Assembly: GCF_001458255.1 (NCBI RefSeq)
Contig: NZ_CYSB01000047.1
Location: 27,679-91,678, forward strand
From: Thalassovita autumnalis
GTDB lineage: Bacteria; Pseudomonadota; Alphaproteobacteria; Rhodobacterales; Rhodobacteraceae
Direction: 5' to 3'
DNA length: 64,000 nucleotides
Part shown: in pieces, positions 8,354 to 17,712 of the stretch
Layout of the letters: each line of letters starts with the position of its first letter
How positions within the stretch are numbered: position 1 is the first letter of the stretch
Notes under the pieces: model-generated
The model's input: only the letters and a program-made list of their open reading frames with translations
Database searches by the model: none
Told to the model about the DNA's origin: nothing
Program-made: the position numbers and the translations under genes

Positions 8354-9154
8354 ATGCTGAAGAAATTGGCCGCTGTAGGTGCGGTACTGGTTGCGGGCGC
8401 GCTGCCTGCTATGGCGGATACGCTGGATGATGTTGTGGATCGTGGCACGTTGCGCTGTGGCGTGGTGCTGGATTTCCCGCCGATCGGCTATCGCGATGCC
8501 AACAACGAACCTGCCGGTTTTGACGTGGAATACTGCAACGATCTGGCGGCGGCGCTGGAAGTTGAAGCCGAAGTTCTGCCGGTGACCTGGGCCGAGCGTC
8601 TGCCGGTGATCGTCACCGGTCGTGCCGACGTTGTGTTTGGCGCCACCTCGGACAGCCTGGCGCGGGCGCGGACCGTGGGTTTCACCATTCCCTATGCCAT
8701 CTACTACGCGCAGGGTGTTGTGAACGCCGAGTCGGGCATCGAGACCTTTGAAGACATGCGCGGCAAGCGTGTGGCGGCTGCGATCGGCACCGTGCCGGAG
8801 CAGGAGTGGCTGAAGATCGCCGCCGAATGGGGTGAAGAGCACCTCTATCAGGGCTATCAGTCCGAAAACGAAGTCTTCCTGGCCGTGGCGCAGGGCAAGG
8901 CCGACATTGGCATCACCACCAACACCGCCGTGAAGCCGATCACCGATCAGTATGACACCGTGCTGGCAGGTCCGCGGATGCCCTGGACCACCGATTACAC
9001 CTCGGTTGTGGGCAAACGTCAGGACGTGACCTGGCTGAACTATCTGAACCTGTTTGTGACCCATCAGGTGCGCTCGGGCCGTTATGGCGAGCTGTGGGGC
9101 AAATACGTTGGTGGCGAAGCGCCTGAGCTGCGCATCCCCGGCGTGATGTACTGA
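8354..9154 (+). CDS. Polar amino acid ABC transporter, periplasmic binding protein
   Basis: Family-3 extracellular solute-binding protein of 266 residues; signal peptide MLKKLAAVGAVLVAGALPAMA cut before DTLDDV. Family blocks: RGTLRCGVVLDFPPIGYRD, GFDVEYCNDLAAAL, and RGKRVAAAIGT with the ligand-site type pattern. The start ATG 8354 has AGGAGG seven bases upstream; the upstream in-frame codon at 8327 was rejected. It heads an importer operon directly followed by the trans-4-hydroxyproline pathway, so hydroxyproline or proline-like amino acids are the inferred ligand. Confidence 0.87.
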   Translation: MLKKLAAVGAVLVAGALPAMADTLDDVVDRGTLRCGVVLDFPPIGYRDANNEPAGFDVEYCNDLAAALEVEAEVLPVTWAERLPVIVTGRADVVFGATSDSLARARTVGFTIPYAIYYAQGVVNAESGIETFEDMRGKRVAAAIGTVPEQEWLKIAAEWGEEHLYQGYQSENEVFLAVAQGKADIGITTNTAVKPITDQYDTVLAGPRMPWTTDYTSVVGKRQDVTWLNYLNLFVTHQVRSGRYGELWGKYVGGEAPELRIPGVMY

Positions 9155-9176
9155 TCTGACCAGATCTGAACCCGTT

Positions 9177-9205
9177 CCCTGCCCTGCCTGAACAGCGGGG
9201 CAGGG
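9177..9205 (+). terminator. Intra-operon hairpin after the binding-protein gene
   Basis: CCCTGCCC (9177-9184) can pair with GGGCAGGG (9198-9205). There is no T run and the permease follows at 9236, so this is more likely a 3' stabiliser that raises binding-protein mRNA above that of the membrane genes than a full terminator. Confidence 0.45.
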
Positions 9206-9235
9206 GGCGTCCTTCGGTCCAGATGGGATCAAGAT

Positions 9236-9898
9236 ATGTTTGACTATAACTTCCATTGGCGGCCGGTGATGAAAAGCCTGCCCGACCTGATCGAGGCAGG
9301 TTTCCTGACCTTGCAGGTGGCCGCGCTGGCGATGCTGTTTGGCATCGTGATCGGGCTGGGGCTGGCGCTGATCCGCCTGCACCTGCGCGGGCCGCTTTAC
9401 TGGTTCGCCACCGCCTGGGTGGAACTGGCGCGCAATACGCCAGCGCTGTTCCAGCTGTTCTTCTTTGGCTTTGGCCTTGGCGCCTTTGGGCTGCATCTGA
9501 TGCCCTATTCGATTGTGCTGGCGGGTCTGAGCTTTAACTGTGCGGGCTATCTGGCTGAGAACTTTCGCGGCGGGTTTCAGGCGATCCCTGACACCCAGAT
9601 CCGCGCGGCGCGTAGCCTTGGGATGAGCGCAGTTCAGGCCTATGTGCGCATCGTGATCCCGCAAGTGCTGCGCGTCGTCTACCACCCGATGACCAACCAG
9701 ATGGTCTGGGCGGTGCTGATGTCTTCGCTGGGGATGTTGGTGGGCTTCCGTGAACTGTCGGGTGAGACCCAGTTCTTTGCCTCGCGCACCTTCCGTATCT
9801 TTGAATATTTCGCCGTCACAGCCGTGATTTACTACGTGATCGTCAAGGTCATCCTGGGGGCCTCGCGCCTCTTGGCGACCCGGCTGTTCCGGTACTGA
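9236..9898 (+). CDS. Amino acid ABC transporter permease 1
   Basis: Inner-membrane permease of the HisM/GlnP type, 220 residues, about five membrane segments. N-terminal segment LTLQVAALAMLFGIVIGLGLALI, then ELARNTPALFQLFFFGFGLG (the polar amino acid permease hallmark ...R.TP...Q) and the EAA-loop region SFNCAGYLAENFRGGFQAIP...AARSLGMS that docks on the ATPase. Follows the binding protein and is 11 bases before a second permease, so the channel is a heterodimer. Confidence 0.87.
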   Translation: MFDYNFHWRPVMKSLPDLIEAGFLTLQVAALAMLFGIVIGLGLALIRLHLRGPLYWFATAWVELARNTPALFQLFFFGFGLGAFGLHLMPYSIVLAGLSFNCAGYLAENFRGGFQAIPDTQIRAARSLGMSAVQAYVRIVIPQVLRVVYHPMTNQMVWAVLMSSLGMLVGFRELSGETQFFASRTFRIFEYFAVTAVIYYVIVKVILGASRLLATRLFRY

Positions 9899-9909
9899 GG
9901 AGAGATGAC

Positions 9910-10572
9910 ATGAGTGATACCGTTTCTTTCTTCTCAGGCTTTGCGCCGCGCGATCTGCTGTTTCTGGGTGAAGCGGCGCTGCGCACCATGTGGATTTCGG
10001 CGCTGTCGATCACCATGGGGTCATTGCTGGGCGCGGTGTTTGGCTGGATGCTTTACGAAGGCAAATGGGTGGCCACGCTGACCCTGGCGCCGGTGCTGGA
10101 TGTGTTCCGCTCTGTGCCGCTGATCATTCAGCTGGTGTTGTTTTACAACTTCGCCCCCATCGTTGGGCTGAACCTGGATCCCTTTGCCAGTGGTGTGGTG
10201 ATCCTGACGATCTACACCGCTGCGCTGGTGGCCAATGTGGCCCGCGGTGGCATCGAGGCGGTGGAGCCGCCGATGCGCCGTGCGGCGCGCAGTCTGGGCA
10301 TGAGCTACTGGCAGGACATGCGCCATGTGGTGCTGCCGATTGGCCTGCGCGCGGTGTTTCCGGCCTGGGTGGGTGTGGCGCTTGGCGTGATGAAGGACAG
10401 CGCGCTGGTGTCGGTGCTGGGTTACGTCGAGCTGCTGAAGGCCAGCCAGATCCTGATCACCCGGACACAGGAACCTTTCCTGATCCTGACCATCGCAGGG
10501 GCGTTCTACTTCGCCCTGTCTTATCCGATCTCGCGCTATGCCGCGAAACTTGAACAAAGGTGGGCACAATGA
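9910..10572 (+). CDS. Amino acid ABC transporter permease 2
   Basis: Second permease of the same importer, 220 residues with five predicted membrane segments and the same hallmarks: [20 protein letters not shown] and the EAA region [25 protein letters not shown]. Preceded by GAGGAGA. Its TGA overlaps the ATG of the ATPase gene (ATGA at 10569-10572), showing coupled translation. Confidence 0.87.
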   Translation: MSDTVSFFSGFAPRDLLFLGEAALRTMWISALSITMGSLLGAVFGWMLYEGKWVATLTLAPVLDVFRSVPLIIQLVLFYNFAPIVGLNLDPFASGVVILTIYTAALVANVARGGIEAVEPPMRRAARSLGMSYWQDMRHVVLPIGLRAVFPAWVGVALGVMKDSALVSVLGYVELLKASQILITRTQEPFLILTIAGAFYFALSYPISRYAAKLEQRWAQ

Positions 10573-11291
10573 TCGAAATTCGTGATCTCCACAAATATTT
10601 CGGCGCGTTGCACGTGCTGAAGGGCATCGATCTGGATGTCGAAAAAGGGGAGGTGCTGAGTGTGATTGGCGCCTCGGGCTCCGGCAAATCCACGCTGCTC
10701 TATACCATCAACGGGTTGGAGCCGGTGCAGCAGGGCCGGGTTGTTGTGGATGGCGTCGATGTGCACGCCAAAGGCACTGACCTCAACAAGCTGCGCCAGC
10801 GTCTGGGCATGGTGTTCCAGCAGTGGAACAGCTTCCCGCATCTGACGGCTTTGGAAAACGTGGCTTTGGCCCCGAAGATCGTCAAAGGCAAATCCAAGGC
10901 CGAGGCGCGTGAGATTGCCGCCGCGCAGCTGAAACACGTGGGGCTGGGGGACAAGCTGAACGTCTACCCATCCGCCCTGTCGGGTGGCCAGCAGCAGCGT
11001 CTAGCGATTGCCCGCGCTTTGGCGATGGAGCCGGAATATATGCTCTTTGACGAGGCGACTTCAGCCCTTGACCCCGAACTGGTGGGCGAGGTGCTGGAGA
11101 CCATGCGCATGCTGGCCGAAGAGGGCATGACCATGATCTGCGTGACACATGAAATGGGCTTTGCCCGCGATGTGTCGGACCGCGTGGCGTTTTTCCATCA
11201 GGGCGTGATGGAAGAGATCGGCCCGCCGTCGCAGATCTTTGGCGATCCGCAATCTGAACACACCCAGAAATTCCTGGCGAATGCGCGTTAA
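10569..11291 (+). CDS. Amino acid ABC transporter ATP-binding protein
   Basis: Cytoplasmic ATPase of 240 residues for the importer above. Walker [10 protein letters not shown] (about residues 36-44), ABC signature LSGGQQQR, Walker [15 protein letters not shown] and the H-loop VTHEMGFAR are all intact; sequence is closest in style to GlnQ/HisP. ATG 10569 was chosen because it overlaps the permease stop and has AAAGGTGG upstream; a GTG three codons earlier is possible. The dihydrodipicolinate synthase-like gene follows after 42 bases in the same direction. Confidence 0.9.
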   Translation: MIEIRDLHKYFGALHVLKGIDLDVEKGEVLSVIGASGSGKSTLLYTINGLEPVQQGRVVVDGVDVHAKGTDLNKLRQRLGMVFQQWNSFPHLTALENVALAPKIVKGKSKAEAREIAAAQLKHVGLGDKLNVYPSALSGGQQQRLAIARALAMEPEYMLFDEATSALDPELVGEVLETMRMLAEEGMTMICVTHEMGFARDVSDRVAFFHQGVMEEIGPPSQIFGDPQSEHTQKFLANAR

Positions 11292-11333
11292 GCGCCGCCT
11301 GACCTTTATAGACTTCTCAGAAGGACAAAACTG

Positions 11334-12293
11334 ATGACCTCCAACATTTTCACCGGGACCATTCCCGCCCTGATGACCCCCTGCACCGCCGACCGGAAAC
11401 CGGATTTTGACGCGCTGGTGAAAACCGGCAAAGAGCTGATCGCGGCAGGCATGTCGGCCGTTGTTTACTGTGGCTCGATGGGCGACTGGCCGCTGCTAAC
11501 CGATGCCGAGCGGATGGAAGGTGTGCGCCGTCTGGTGGAGGCCGGTGTGCCGACCATCGTGGGCACCGGTGCGATCAACACTGCCTCAGCCGTGGCCCAT
11601 GCCGCCCATGCGCAAGAGGTTGGCGCCCATGGTCTGATGGTGATCCCGCGGGTTCTGTCGCGTGGGCCTTCGGCCACCGCGCAGAAGAACCACTTCAAGG
11701 CCATTCTGGCCGCTGCGCCGGATCTGCCGGCGGTGATCTACAACAGCCCCTATTATGGTTTCGCGACCCGCGCCGATCTGTTCAACGCACTGCGTGCGGA
11801 ACACCCGAACCTGATCGGTTTCAAGGAATTCGGCGGCAAGGATGACCTGCGCTATGCAGCGGAAAACATCACCTCAGGTTCGGACGATGTGACCTTGATG
11901 ATTGGTGTCGACACTACTGTGTTCCACGGTTTCGTCAACTGCGGCGCCGGTGGTGCGATCACCGGTATTGGCAACGCGCTGCCGAAAGAGGTTCTGCATC
12001 TGGTGGCCCTGTCGCAGCAGGCAGCGGCTGGCAATGCCGCGGCCCGCGCCAAGGCGCAGGAGCTGGACGCGGCGCTGGGGGTTCTTTCGTCCTTTGACGA
12101 GGGGCCGGATCTGGTGCTCTATTACAAACATCTGATGGTTCTGAACGGGGATGAGGCTTACGCGCTGCACTTCAACGAAGATGACGCGCTGACCGCAAGC
12201 CAGCAGCGTTACGTGGAAGATCAGTACAAGCTGTTCAAGGACTGGTATGCCGATTGGGCAGCGCAGGCCGACGTGCAGGCGCTGGCAGCATAA
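11334..12293 (+). CDS. 1-pyrroline-4-hydroxy-2-carboxylate deaminase (DapA family)
   Basis: Class I aldolase-fold lyase of 319 residues that, in trans-4-hydroxyproline breakdown, turns pyrroline-4-hydroxy-2-carboxylate into 2-oxoglutarate semialdehyde and ammonia (named HypD or LhpC elsewhere). The TIM-barrel N terminus GTIPALMTPCTADRKPDFDALV and the Schiff-base lysine K164 in LIGFKEFGG are visible. It differs from true dihydrodipicolinate synthases in length and C-terminal helices. Its neighbours, an aldehyde dehydrogenase, an FAD dehydrogenase and a 4-hydroxyproline epimerase, supply the other three steps, which is the main basis of the precise call. Confidence 0.85.
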   Translation: MTSNIFTGTIPALMTPCTADRKPDFDALVKTGKELIAAGMSAVVYCGSMGDWPLLTDAERMEGVRRLVEAGVPTIVGTGAINTASAVAHAAHAQEVGAHGLMVIPRVLSRGPSATAQKNHFKAILAAAPDLPAVIYNSPYYGFATRADLFNALRAEHPNLIGFKEFGGKDDLRYAAENITSGSDDVTLMIGVDTTVFHGFVNCGAGGAITGIGNALPKEVLHLVALSQQAAAGNAAARAKAQELDAALGVLSSFDEGPDLVLYYKHLMVLNGDEAYALHFNEDDALTASQQRYVEDQYKLFKDWYADWAAQADVQALAA

Positions 12294-12302
12294 GCGGGGG
12301 CG

Positions 12303-13736
12303 ATGATGGATTATCGGAACCTTATTGGCGGCGAATGGGTCGCCTGCGGTGAAGGCCGCGCCAATGTGAACCCTTCGGATATCACCGACATTCTGGGCCA
12401 TGCGGCCCAGGCCGGTGAGGGTGAGCTGGAACAGGCGATTTCTGCGGCAGATGCGGCGGCCCCGGGTTGGGCTGCCTCAACACCGCAGCAGCGGTTTGAC
12501 GTCTTGGATTTCATCGGGACCGAGATTTTGGCCCGCAAGGAAGAGCTGGGCACTCTGCTGAGCCGTGAAGAGGGCAAAACCCTGCCCGAAGGCATTGGTG
12601 AAGCGGCCCGTGCCGGTCAGATCTTCAAGTTCTTTGCCGGTGAGTGCCTGCGCCAGACCGGGGATATCCTTGCTTCGGTCCGGCCCGGGGTTGGCGTTGA
12701 AGTGACCCGCTCGCCGGTGGGCGTTGTGGGGATGATCACGCCGTGGAACTTCCCCATTGCGATCCCTGCGTGGAAGATTGCGCCGGCGCTGGCCTTTGGC
12801 AATGCGGTGGTGCTGAAACCGGCCGATCTGGTGCCGGGCTGTGCCCATGCGCTGGCTGAGATCATTTCACGTTCTGGCCTGCCGAAGGGTGTGTTCAACC
12901 TGGTGCTGGGTCGTGGGTCGCTGATCGGGCCGAAGCTGATTGCCGATCCACGGGTTAACGCGATTTCCTTTACCGGATCGGTGCCGACCGGGCGCGGGAT
13001 TGCCGCTGACTGTGGTGCGCGTCTGAAGAAGGTGCAGCTGGAGATGGGCGGCAAGAACCCGATGGTGGTTCTGGACGACGCGGATCTGGATGTGGCGGTT
13101 GATGCCTCGCTCAATGGGGCGTTTTTCTCCACCGGGCAGCGCTGCACGGCATCGTCGCGTCTGATCGTGACCGAAGGCATTCATGACGCCTTTGTGGCCA
13201 AGCTGACCGAGCGGATGACTGCGCTGAAGGTGGGCAACGCGCTGGAAGCAGGCATTCAGATGGGTCCGGTTGTGGATGAATCGCAGCTGGCGCAGGATCT
13301 GGACTACGTCGAGATCGCAGCCTCCGAAGGCGGCAAGGTCATTGGCGGCGAACGTCTGGAGCTAGCGCAGCAGGGCTTCTACATGGCGCCGGCGCTGGTC
13401 ACGGAAACCACCAACGACATGCGCATCAACCGCGAAGAGGTCTTTGGCCCCGTTGCGTCAGTGGTGCGGGTGAAAGACTATGATGAGGCGCTGGCGGTGG
13501 CGAATGACACCGAATTTGGCCTGTCCTCCGGCATCTGCACCCAGTCGCTGAAACATGCCACCCACTTCAAAGCCAATGCGGCGGCGGGGATGGTCATGGT
13601 GAACCTGCCAACGGCGGGCGTGGATTATCACGTGCCCTTTGGTGGCACCAAAGGGTCGTCCTTTGGCTCACGCGAACAGGGGCGCAACGCGGTGGAGTTC
13701 TACACCACTGTGAAAACCGCCTACACGGGGGCATAA
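12303..13736 (+). CDS. 2-oxoglutarate semialdehyde dehydrogenase (ALDH family)
   Basis: NAD(P)-dependent aldehyde dehydrogenase, 477 residues. Nucleotide-binding block TPWNFPIAIPAWKIAPAL, the glutamate region LEMGGKNPMVV and the catalytic cysteine in STGQRCTASSRL are present. In this context it would oxidise 2-oxoglutarate semialdehyde to 2-oxoglutarate, the last step of trans-4-hydroxyproline use, so carbon enters the TCA cycle. It starts nine bases after the deaminase stop and ends three bases before the FAD enzyme, so it is co-translated with them. The ALDH family is certain; the substrate is from context. Confidence 0.88.
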   Translation: MMDYRNLIGGEWVACGEGRANVNPSDITDILGHAAQAGEGELEQAISAADAAAPGWAASTPQQRFDVLDFIGTEILARKEELGTLLSREEGKTLPEGIGEAARAGQIFKFFAGECLRQTGDILASVRPGVGVEVTRSPVGVVGMITPWNFPIAIPAWKIAPALAFGNAVVLKPADLVPGCAHALAEIISRSGLPKGVFNLVLGRGSLIGPKLIADPRVNAISFTGSVPTGRGIAADCGARLKKVQLEMGGKNPMVVLDDADLDVAVDASLNGAFFSTGQRCTASSRLIVTEGIHDAFVAKLTERMTALKVGNALEAGIQMGPVVDESQLAQDLDYVEIAASEGGKVIGGERLELAQQGFYMAPALVTETTNDMRINREEVFGPVASVVRVKDYDEALAVANDTEFGLSSGICTQSLKHATHFKANAAAGMVMVNLPTAGVDYHVPFGGTKGSSFGSREQGRNAVEFYTTVKTAYTGA

Positions 13737-13739
13737 GGC

Positions 13740-14987
13740 ATGGGCGCGTCAGTTATTGTCATCGGGGCAGGTGTGGTGGGGATCTCCACCGCGCTGGCGT
13801 TGCAGTCACGGGGCCATCAGGTCACCGTGCTGGATCGCAGCGGGGTGGCCGCTGAAGCCTCGGCGGGCAATGCGGGCGCGCTGGCCTTTGCCGATATCGA
13901 ACCGCTGGCGACGCCGGGTATCCTGAAAAAGGCCCCGAAGTGGCTGCTGGACCCATTGGGCCCGCTGTCCTTGCCGATGGGCTATGCGCCACAGATCGCG
14001 CCCTGGATGCTACGGTTCTGGCGGGCGTCCTGGCGGGATCGCTACACCACTGGTGTCAGCGCGCAGGCCGCGCTGATGCATCTGTCGAGACAGGCCTTTC
14101 TGGATCTGGCACGCGGACAGGGGATGCAGGATCAGCTGCGCCATGAGGGGCAGCTGCAGCTTTATGAAGGTGAGGCGCAGTTTCGCGCCGCGCTGCCCGG
14201 TTGGGCACTGCGGGGCAGTCACGGCGTTGACTATCAGCTGCTGGACAGCGCTGGTGCTATTGCCGAGATCCAACCGGGGCTGGACGCGCGGTTCACTCAT
14301 GCGGGCTATACGCCGGGGTGGATCAACCTGTGGGATCCGAAGGTCTGGGTTGAAGGACTGGCCGCGCGTTTTGTGGCGCAGGGCGGCGTGATTGAGGTGG
14401 CTGAGGTCACCGGGCTCAGCGATGGCGGCACCTTGGTTCTTTGCGCCGATGGCAGCCGGCGGACCTGCGATCATTTGGTGATCTGTGCTGGCGCCTGGTC
14501 GCATCATCTGGCGCGGATGCTGGGCGATAAGATCCCGCTGGAAACCGAGCGGGGGTATAACACCACGCTGCCGGCAGGCGCCTTTGATCTGAAAACCCAT
14601 GTGACCTTCCCCAACCACGGTTTTGTGGTGACCAAGATCGGCACCGGCCTGCGGGTGGGTGGCGCGGTGGAGCTGGCGGGGCTGAAACGCGCGCCAAACT
14701 ACCGCCGATCCGAGATTTTGCTGGAAAAGGCGGCGACCTTCCTGCCCGGTCTGCAGACCACGGGCGGCACGCAATGGATGGGCTACCGGCCCTCCTGCCC
14801 GGACAGCCTGCCGGTGATTGGACCGGCACCCAACGCGCGCCATGTGACCTATGCCTTCGGGCATGGCCATCTGGGGCTGACACAATCGGCAGGCACGGCG
14901 CAGCTGGTGGCGGATCTGGTGGATCGCAAACCTGCCAACCTGGACCTGACGCCCTATCGGGCGGATCGATTCAAGACGTTTTTCTAA
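13740..14987 (+). CDS. D-hydroxyproline dehydrogenase (DadA-like FAD oxidoreductase)
   Basis: FAD-dependent amine oxidase-type enzyme of 415 residues. The N-terminal Rossmann motif VIVIGAGVVGISTAL and the C-terminal block MGYRPSCPDSLPVIGPA...AFGHGHLGLTQS are those of DadA-family D-amino acid dehydrogenases. Between an ALDH gene and a 4-hydroxyproline 2-epimerase gene, its substrate is most likely cis-4-hydroxy-D-proline, giving pyrroline-4-hydroxy-2-carboxylate. It is a single-subunit form, unlike the multi-subunit dehydrogenase in pseudomonads. No signal peptide; electrons probably go to the membrane quinone pool. Confidence 0.83.
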   Translation: MGASVIVIGAGVVGISTALALQSRGHQVTVLDRSGVAAEASAGNAGALAFADIEPLATPGILKKAPKWLLDPLGPLSLPMGYAPQIAPWMLRFWRASWRDRYTTGVSAQAALMHLSRQAFLDLARGQGMQDQLRHEGQLQLYEGEAQFRAALPGWALRGSHGVDYQLLDSAGAIAEIQPGLDARFTHAGYTPGWINLWDPKVWVEGLAARFVAQGGVIEVAEVTGLSDGGTLVLCADGSRRTCDHLVICAGAWSHHLARMLGDKIPLETERGYNTTLPAGAFDLKTHVTFPNHGFVVTKIGTGLRVGGAVELAGLKRAPNYRRSEILLEKAATFLPGLQTTGGTQWMGYRPSCPDSLPVIGPAPNARHVTYAFGHGHLGLTQSAGTAQLVADLVDRKPANLDLTPYRADRFKTFF

Positions 14988-14997
14988 AGGGTAAGAC

Positions 14998-15999
14998 ATG
15001 AGCCAACACACGTTCCAATGCATTGACGGGCACACCTGCGGTAACCCTGTGCGGGTGGTTTCGGGCGGTGCCCCGATGTTGGAAGGCAACACGATGCTGG
15101 AGCGTCGGGCGCATTTTCTGGCGGAATATGACTGGATCCGCACCGGGTTGATGTTTGAACCACGCGGCCATGACCAGATGTCGGGCTCAATCCTCTATCC
15201 GCCGACGCGGGAGGATTGCGACGTTGGGGTTCTGTATATCGAGACCTCGGGCTGTCTGCCGATGTGTGGTCACGGTACCATCGGCACCGTCACCACGGCG
15301 ATCGAACACGGGCTGGTGACGCCGAAAACGCCCGGCGTTCTGCGGCTGGATACGCCTGCGGGGCTGGTGATTGCCGAATACCGTCAGGAGGGTCGTTTTG
15401 TCGAAGAGGTGCGGCTGACCAATGTGCCGTCGTTCCTTTACAAAACCGGGCTGACGGCTGAGGTCGACGGGCTTGGCGCGGTTACGGTGGATGTGGCCTA
15501 TGGCGGCAACTTCTATGCGATTGTGGAACCACAAGCTGCGTTTCGCGATATGGCAGACCACCGCGCGCTGGATCTGGTGGGCAGGTCGCCCAAGCTGCGC
15601 GCGGCGCTGAATGAGAAATACGATTTTGTGCATCCCGAAAAGCCCGAGATCACTGGGTTAAGCCACATTCTGTGGACTGGGGCCCCCACTGTCGAGGGCG
15701 CTACGGCGCGCAATGCAGTGTTCTATGGCGATAAGGCAATTGATCGATCGCCCTGTGGCACCGGCACCTCCTCGCGCATGGCGCATTGGGCGGCGCGGGG
15801 GGACCTGAAGGTGGGCGACAGTTTTGTGCACGAATCGATCATTGGCAGCCTGTTCGAAGGCCGCGTCGAAGGCACCGCCAAAGTGGGTGATTTCGATGCC
15901 ATCATCCCAAGCATTGGGGGCTGGGCGCGGGTCACCGGTTTCAACACGATCTTTATCGACGACCGTGATCCCTATGCACATGGGTTTGTGGTGACCTGA
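14998..15999 (+). CDS. 4-hydroxyproline 2-epimerase (proline racemase family)
   Basis: Cofactor-free epimerase, 333 residues, converting trans-4-hydroxy-L-proline to cis-4-hydroxy-D-proline. Both catalytic cysteines of the epimerase class are present: C90 in PMCGHGT and C253 in DRSPCGTGTSSRM. The N-terminal block CIDGHTCGNPVRVV is typical for this subgroup. Eleven bases separate it from the dehydrogenase. It contrasts with the second family member at 17713, where both cysteines are replaced. Confidence 0.92.
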   Translation: MSQHTFQCIDGHTCGNPVRVVSGGAPMLEGNTMLERRAHFLAEYDWIRTGLMFEPRGHDQMSGSILYPPTREDCDVGVLYIETSGCLPMCGHGTIGTVTTAIEHGLVTPKTPGVLRLDTPAGLVIAEYRQEGRFVEEVRLTNVPSFLYKTGLTAEVDGLGAVTVDVAYGGNFYAIVEPQAAFRDMADHRALDLVGRSPKLRAALNEKYDFVHPEKPEITGLSHILWTGAPTVEGATARNAVFYGDKAIDRSPCGTGTSSRMAHWAARGDLKVGDSFVHESIIGSLFEGRVEGTAKVGDFDAIIPSIGGWARVTGFNTIFIDDRDPYAHGFVVT

Positions 16000-16017
16000 G
16001 AAGGTTCTGGGGAGGCG

Positions 16018-17697
16018 ATGATGGGTGTATTGGCGGTGAAGGCCGAAGCGGCAGGCGCGGTTCTGCTGCTGGACGAGGGTCTGAGTTTCTGGGGTGGGGT
16101 GGATCCCGCCACCGGGCAGATCATTGACGCCAATCACCCGCAGCACGGGGCGTCCCTGGCGGGGCGGATTGTGATGATGCCGACCAGCCGCGGCTCCTGC
16201 ACGGGCAGCGGCGTGTTGCTGGAACTGGCGCTGAACGGCCATGCGCCGGCGGCTTTGGTGTTTCGTGAGGCCGAGGACATCCTGACGCTGGGCGCGCTGA
16301 TTGCGGGGCGGATGTTTGATCGGCCTCTCGCGGTTGTGCGGCTGGCGGCAGCGGACTACACGGCGCTGGCCGGGGAGGCCACGGCGCGGATTGAGGATCG
16401 TGTGTTAGAGGCCGGGGCCTTGCGCCTGGAGCTGGCGGAAGCAAGCGCTGAGGGGCTGGCGCTGTCCGAGACGGATCGCGCTATCCTGAACGGGGCCAAA
16501 GGTAAGGCGGCGCAATTGGCGATGGAGGTCACCTGCACCATGGCGGTGGGGCAGGGGGCAGAACGTCTGACCGATGTTAGCCGCGTGCATATCGATGGCT
16601 GCATCTACGCCAGCCCCGCCAATCTGCGCTTTGCCGAGGCGATGGCCGAGATGGGCGGGCAGGTGGTGATCCCCACAACGATGAACGCCATTTCGGTGGA
16701 CCGTGAGAACTGGCAATCCCAAGGCGTGCCGCAGCTGTTTGGCGATCCCGCCAGCCGCTTGGCCGATGCCTATGTGACGATGGGGGCAAAACCCAGTTTC
16801 ACCTGTGCACCCTATCTGCTGGAGGAGCGTCCGAGTGAGGGCGAAGATGTCGCCTGGGCGGAATCCAATGCGGTGATCTATGCGAACTCGGTCCTCGGGG
16901 CGCGGACGGTGAAACATCCCGATTTCCTAGATCTGTTCATTGCGCTGACGGGGCGGGCGCCGCTGTCTGGCGTCTATCTGCGAGGCAACCGCCGTCCGGC
17001 GCGGGTGATTGAGGTGACAGTGCCCGGTCAGCCCGATGATGGGGTCTGGCCGATGCTGGGCTGGCTGGTTGGGCAGGCAGCGCCGGATTGCATCCCGCTG
17101 ATCCGTGGCGTTGATCATTTGCAGCCGAATGAAGATGACCTTAAGGGGCTGTGCGCCGCCTTTGGCACCACGTCGGCTGCGCCGATGCTGCATGTTGCGG
17201 GCGTGACGCCTGAGGCGGACTTGTTGCCCTTGGAAGGTGCTGAAGTGGTGACGCTGGATGCTGCCGACTTTGCCCGGGTTTGGGCGCAGTTCAATGCCGG
17301 TGGCGGCAAAGTGGATCTGGTGGCGCTTGGCAGCCCGCATTTCTCACTCACCGAATGTCACCGGCTGGTGGCGGCATTGGACGGGCGGCAGTGCGATCCT
17401 GCGACAACAACGCTTGTCACTTTGGGCCGCGCGACTTTGGCGGCGGCCAAGGCGGATGGGACATTGGCCGCGTTGGAAGCGGCGGGCGTGAAGGTGGTGC
17501 CGGATATCTGCTGGTGTTCGATCTCGGAACCGGTGTTCCCGCCTGAGGCCAAGGTTTTGATGACCAATTCGGGCAAATATGCCCATTATGCGCCGGGGCT
17601 TTGTGGCCGGGCGGTGCGTTTTGGCGGGCTACAGGCCTGCGCAGAAACAGCGGTGAGCGGTGTGGCGCCTGAGGGGCTGCCGGACTGGCTTGGATAA
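16018..17697 (+). CDS. Aconitase X, probable cis-3-hydroxy-L-proline dehydratase
   Basis: A 559-residue fused aconitase-X (DUF521/DUF126) protein: small swivelling domain first (about 1-130, with DEGLSFWGGVDPATGQIID and TSRGSCTGSG), then the large domain (about 150-559, with VDGC-type HIDGCIYASPANLRFAE, ANSVLGART and CWCSI...TNSGKYAHYAPG). Bacterial AcnX proteins of this fused form have been shown to dehydrate cis-3-hydroxy-L-proline to pyrroline-2-carboxylate. Position between two proline racemase-family genes (18 and 15 bases away) fits that role. Substrate is by family plus context. Confidence 0.8.
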   Translation: MMGVLAVKAEAAGAVLLLDEGLSFWGGVDPATGQIIDANHPQHGASLAGRIVMMPTSRGSCTGSGVLLELALNGHAPAALVFREAEDILTLGALIAGRMFDRPLAVVRLAAADYTALAGEATARIEDRVLEAGALRLELAEASAEGLALSETDRAILNGAKGKAAQLAMEVTCTMAVGQGAERLTDVSRVHIDGCIYASPANLRFAEAMAEMGGQVVIPTTMNAISVDRENWQSQGVPQLFGDPASRLADAYVTMGAKPSFTCAPYLLEERPSEGEDVAWAESNAVIYANSVLGARTVKHPDFLDLFIALTGRAPLSGVYLRGNRRPARVIEVTVPGQPDDGVWPMLGWLVGQAAPDCIPLIRGVDHLQPNEDDLKGLCAAFGTTSAAPMLHVAGVTPEADLLPLEGAEVVTLDAADFARVWAQFNAGGGKVDLVALGSPHFSLTECHRLVAALDGRQCDPATTTLVTLGRATLAAAKADGTLAALEAAGVKVVPDICWCSISEPVFPPEAKVLMTNSGKYAHYAPGLCGRAVRFGGLQACAETAVSGVAPEGLPDWLG

Positions 17698-17712
17698 CGA
17701 AAGGGACGCAAG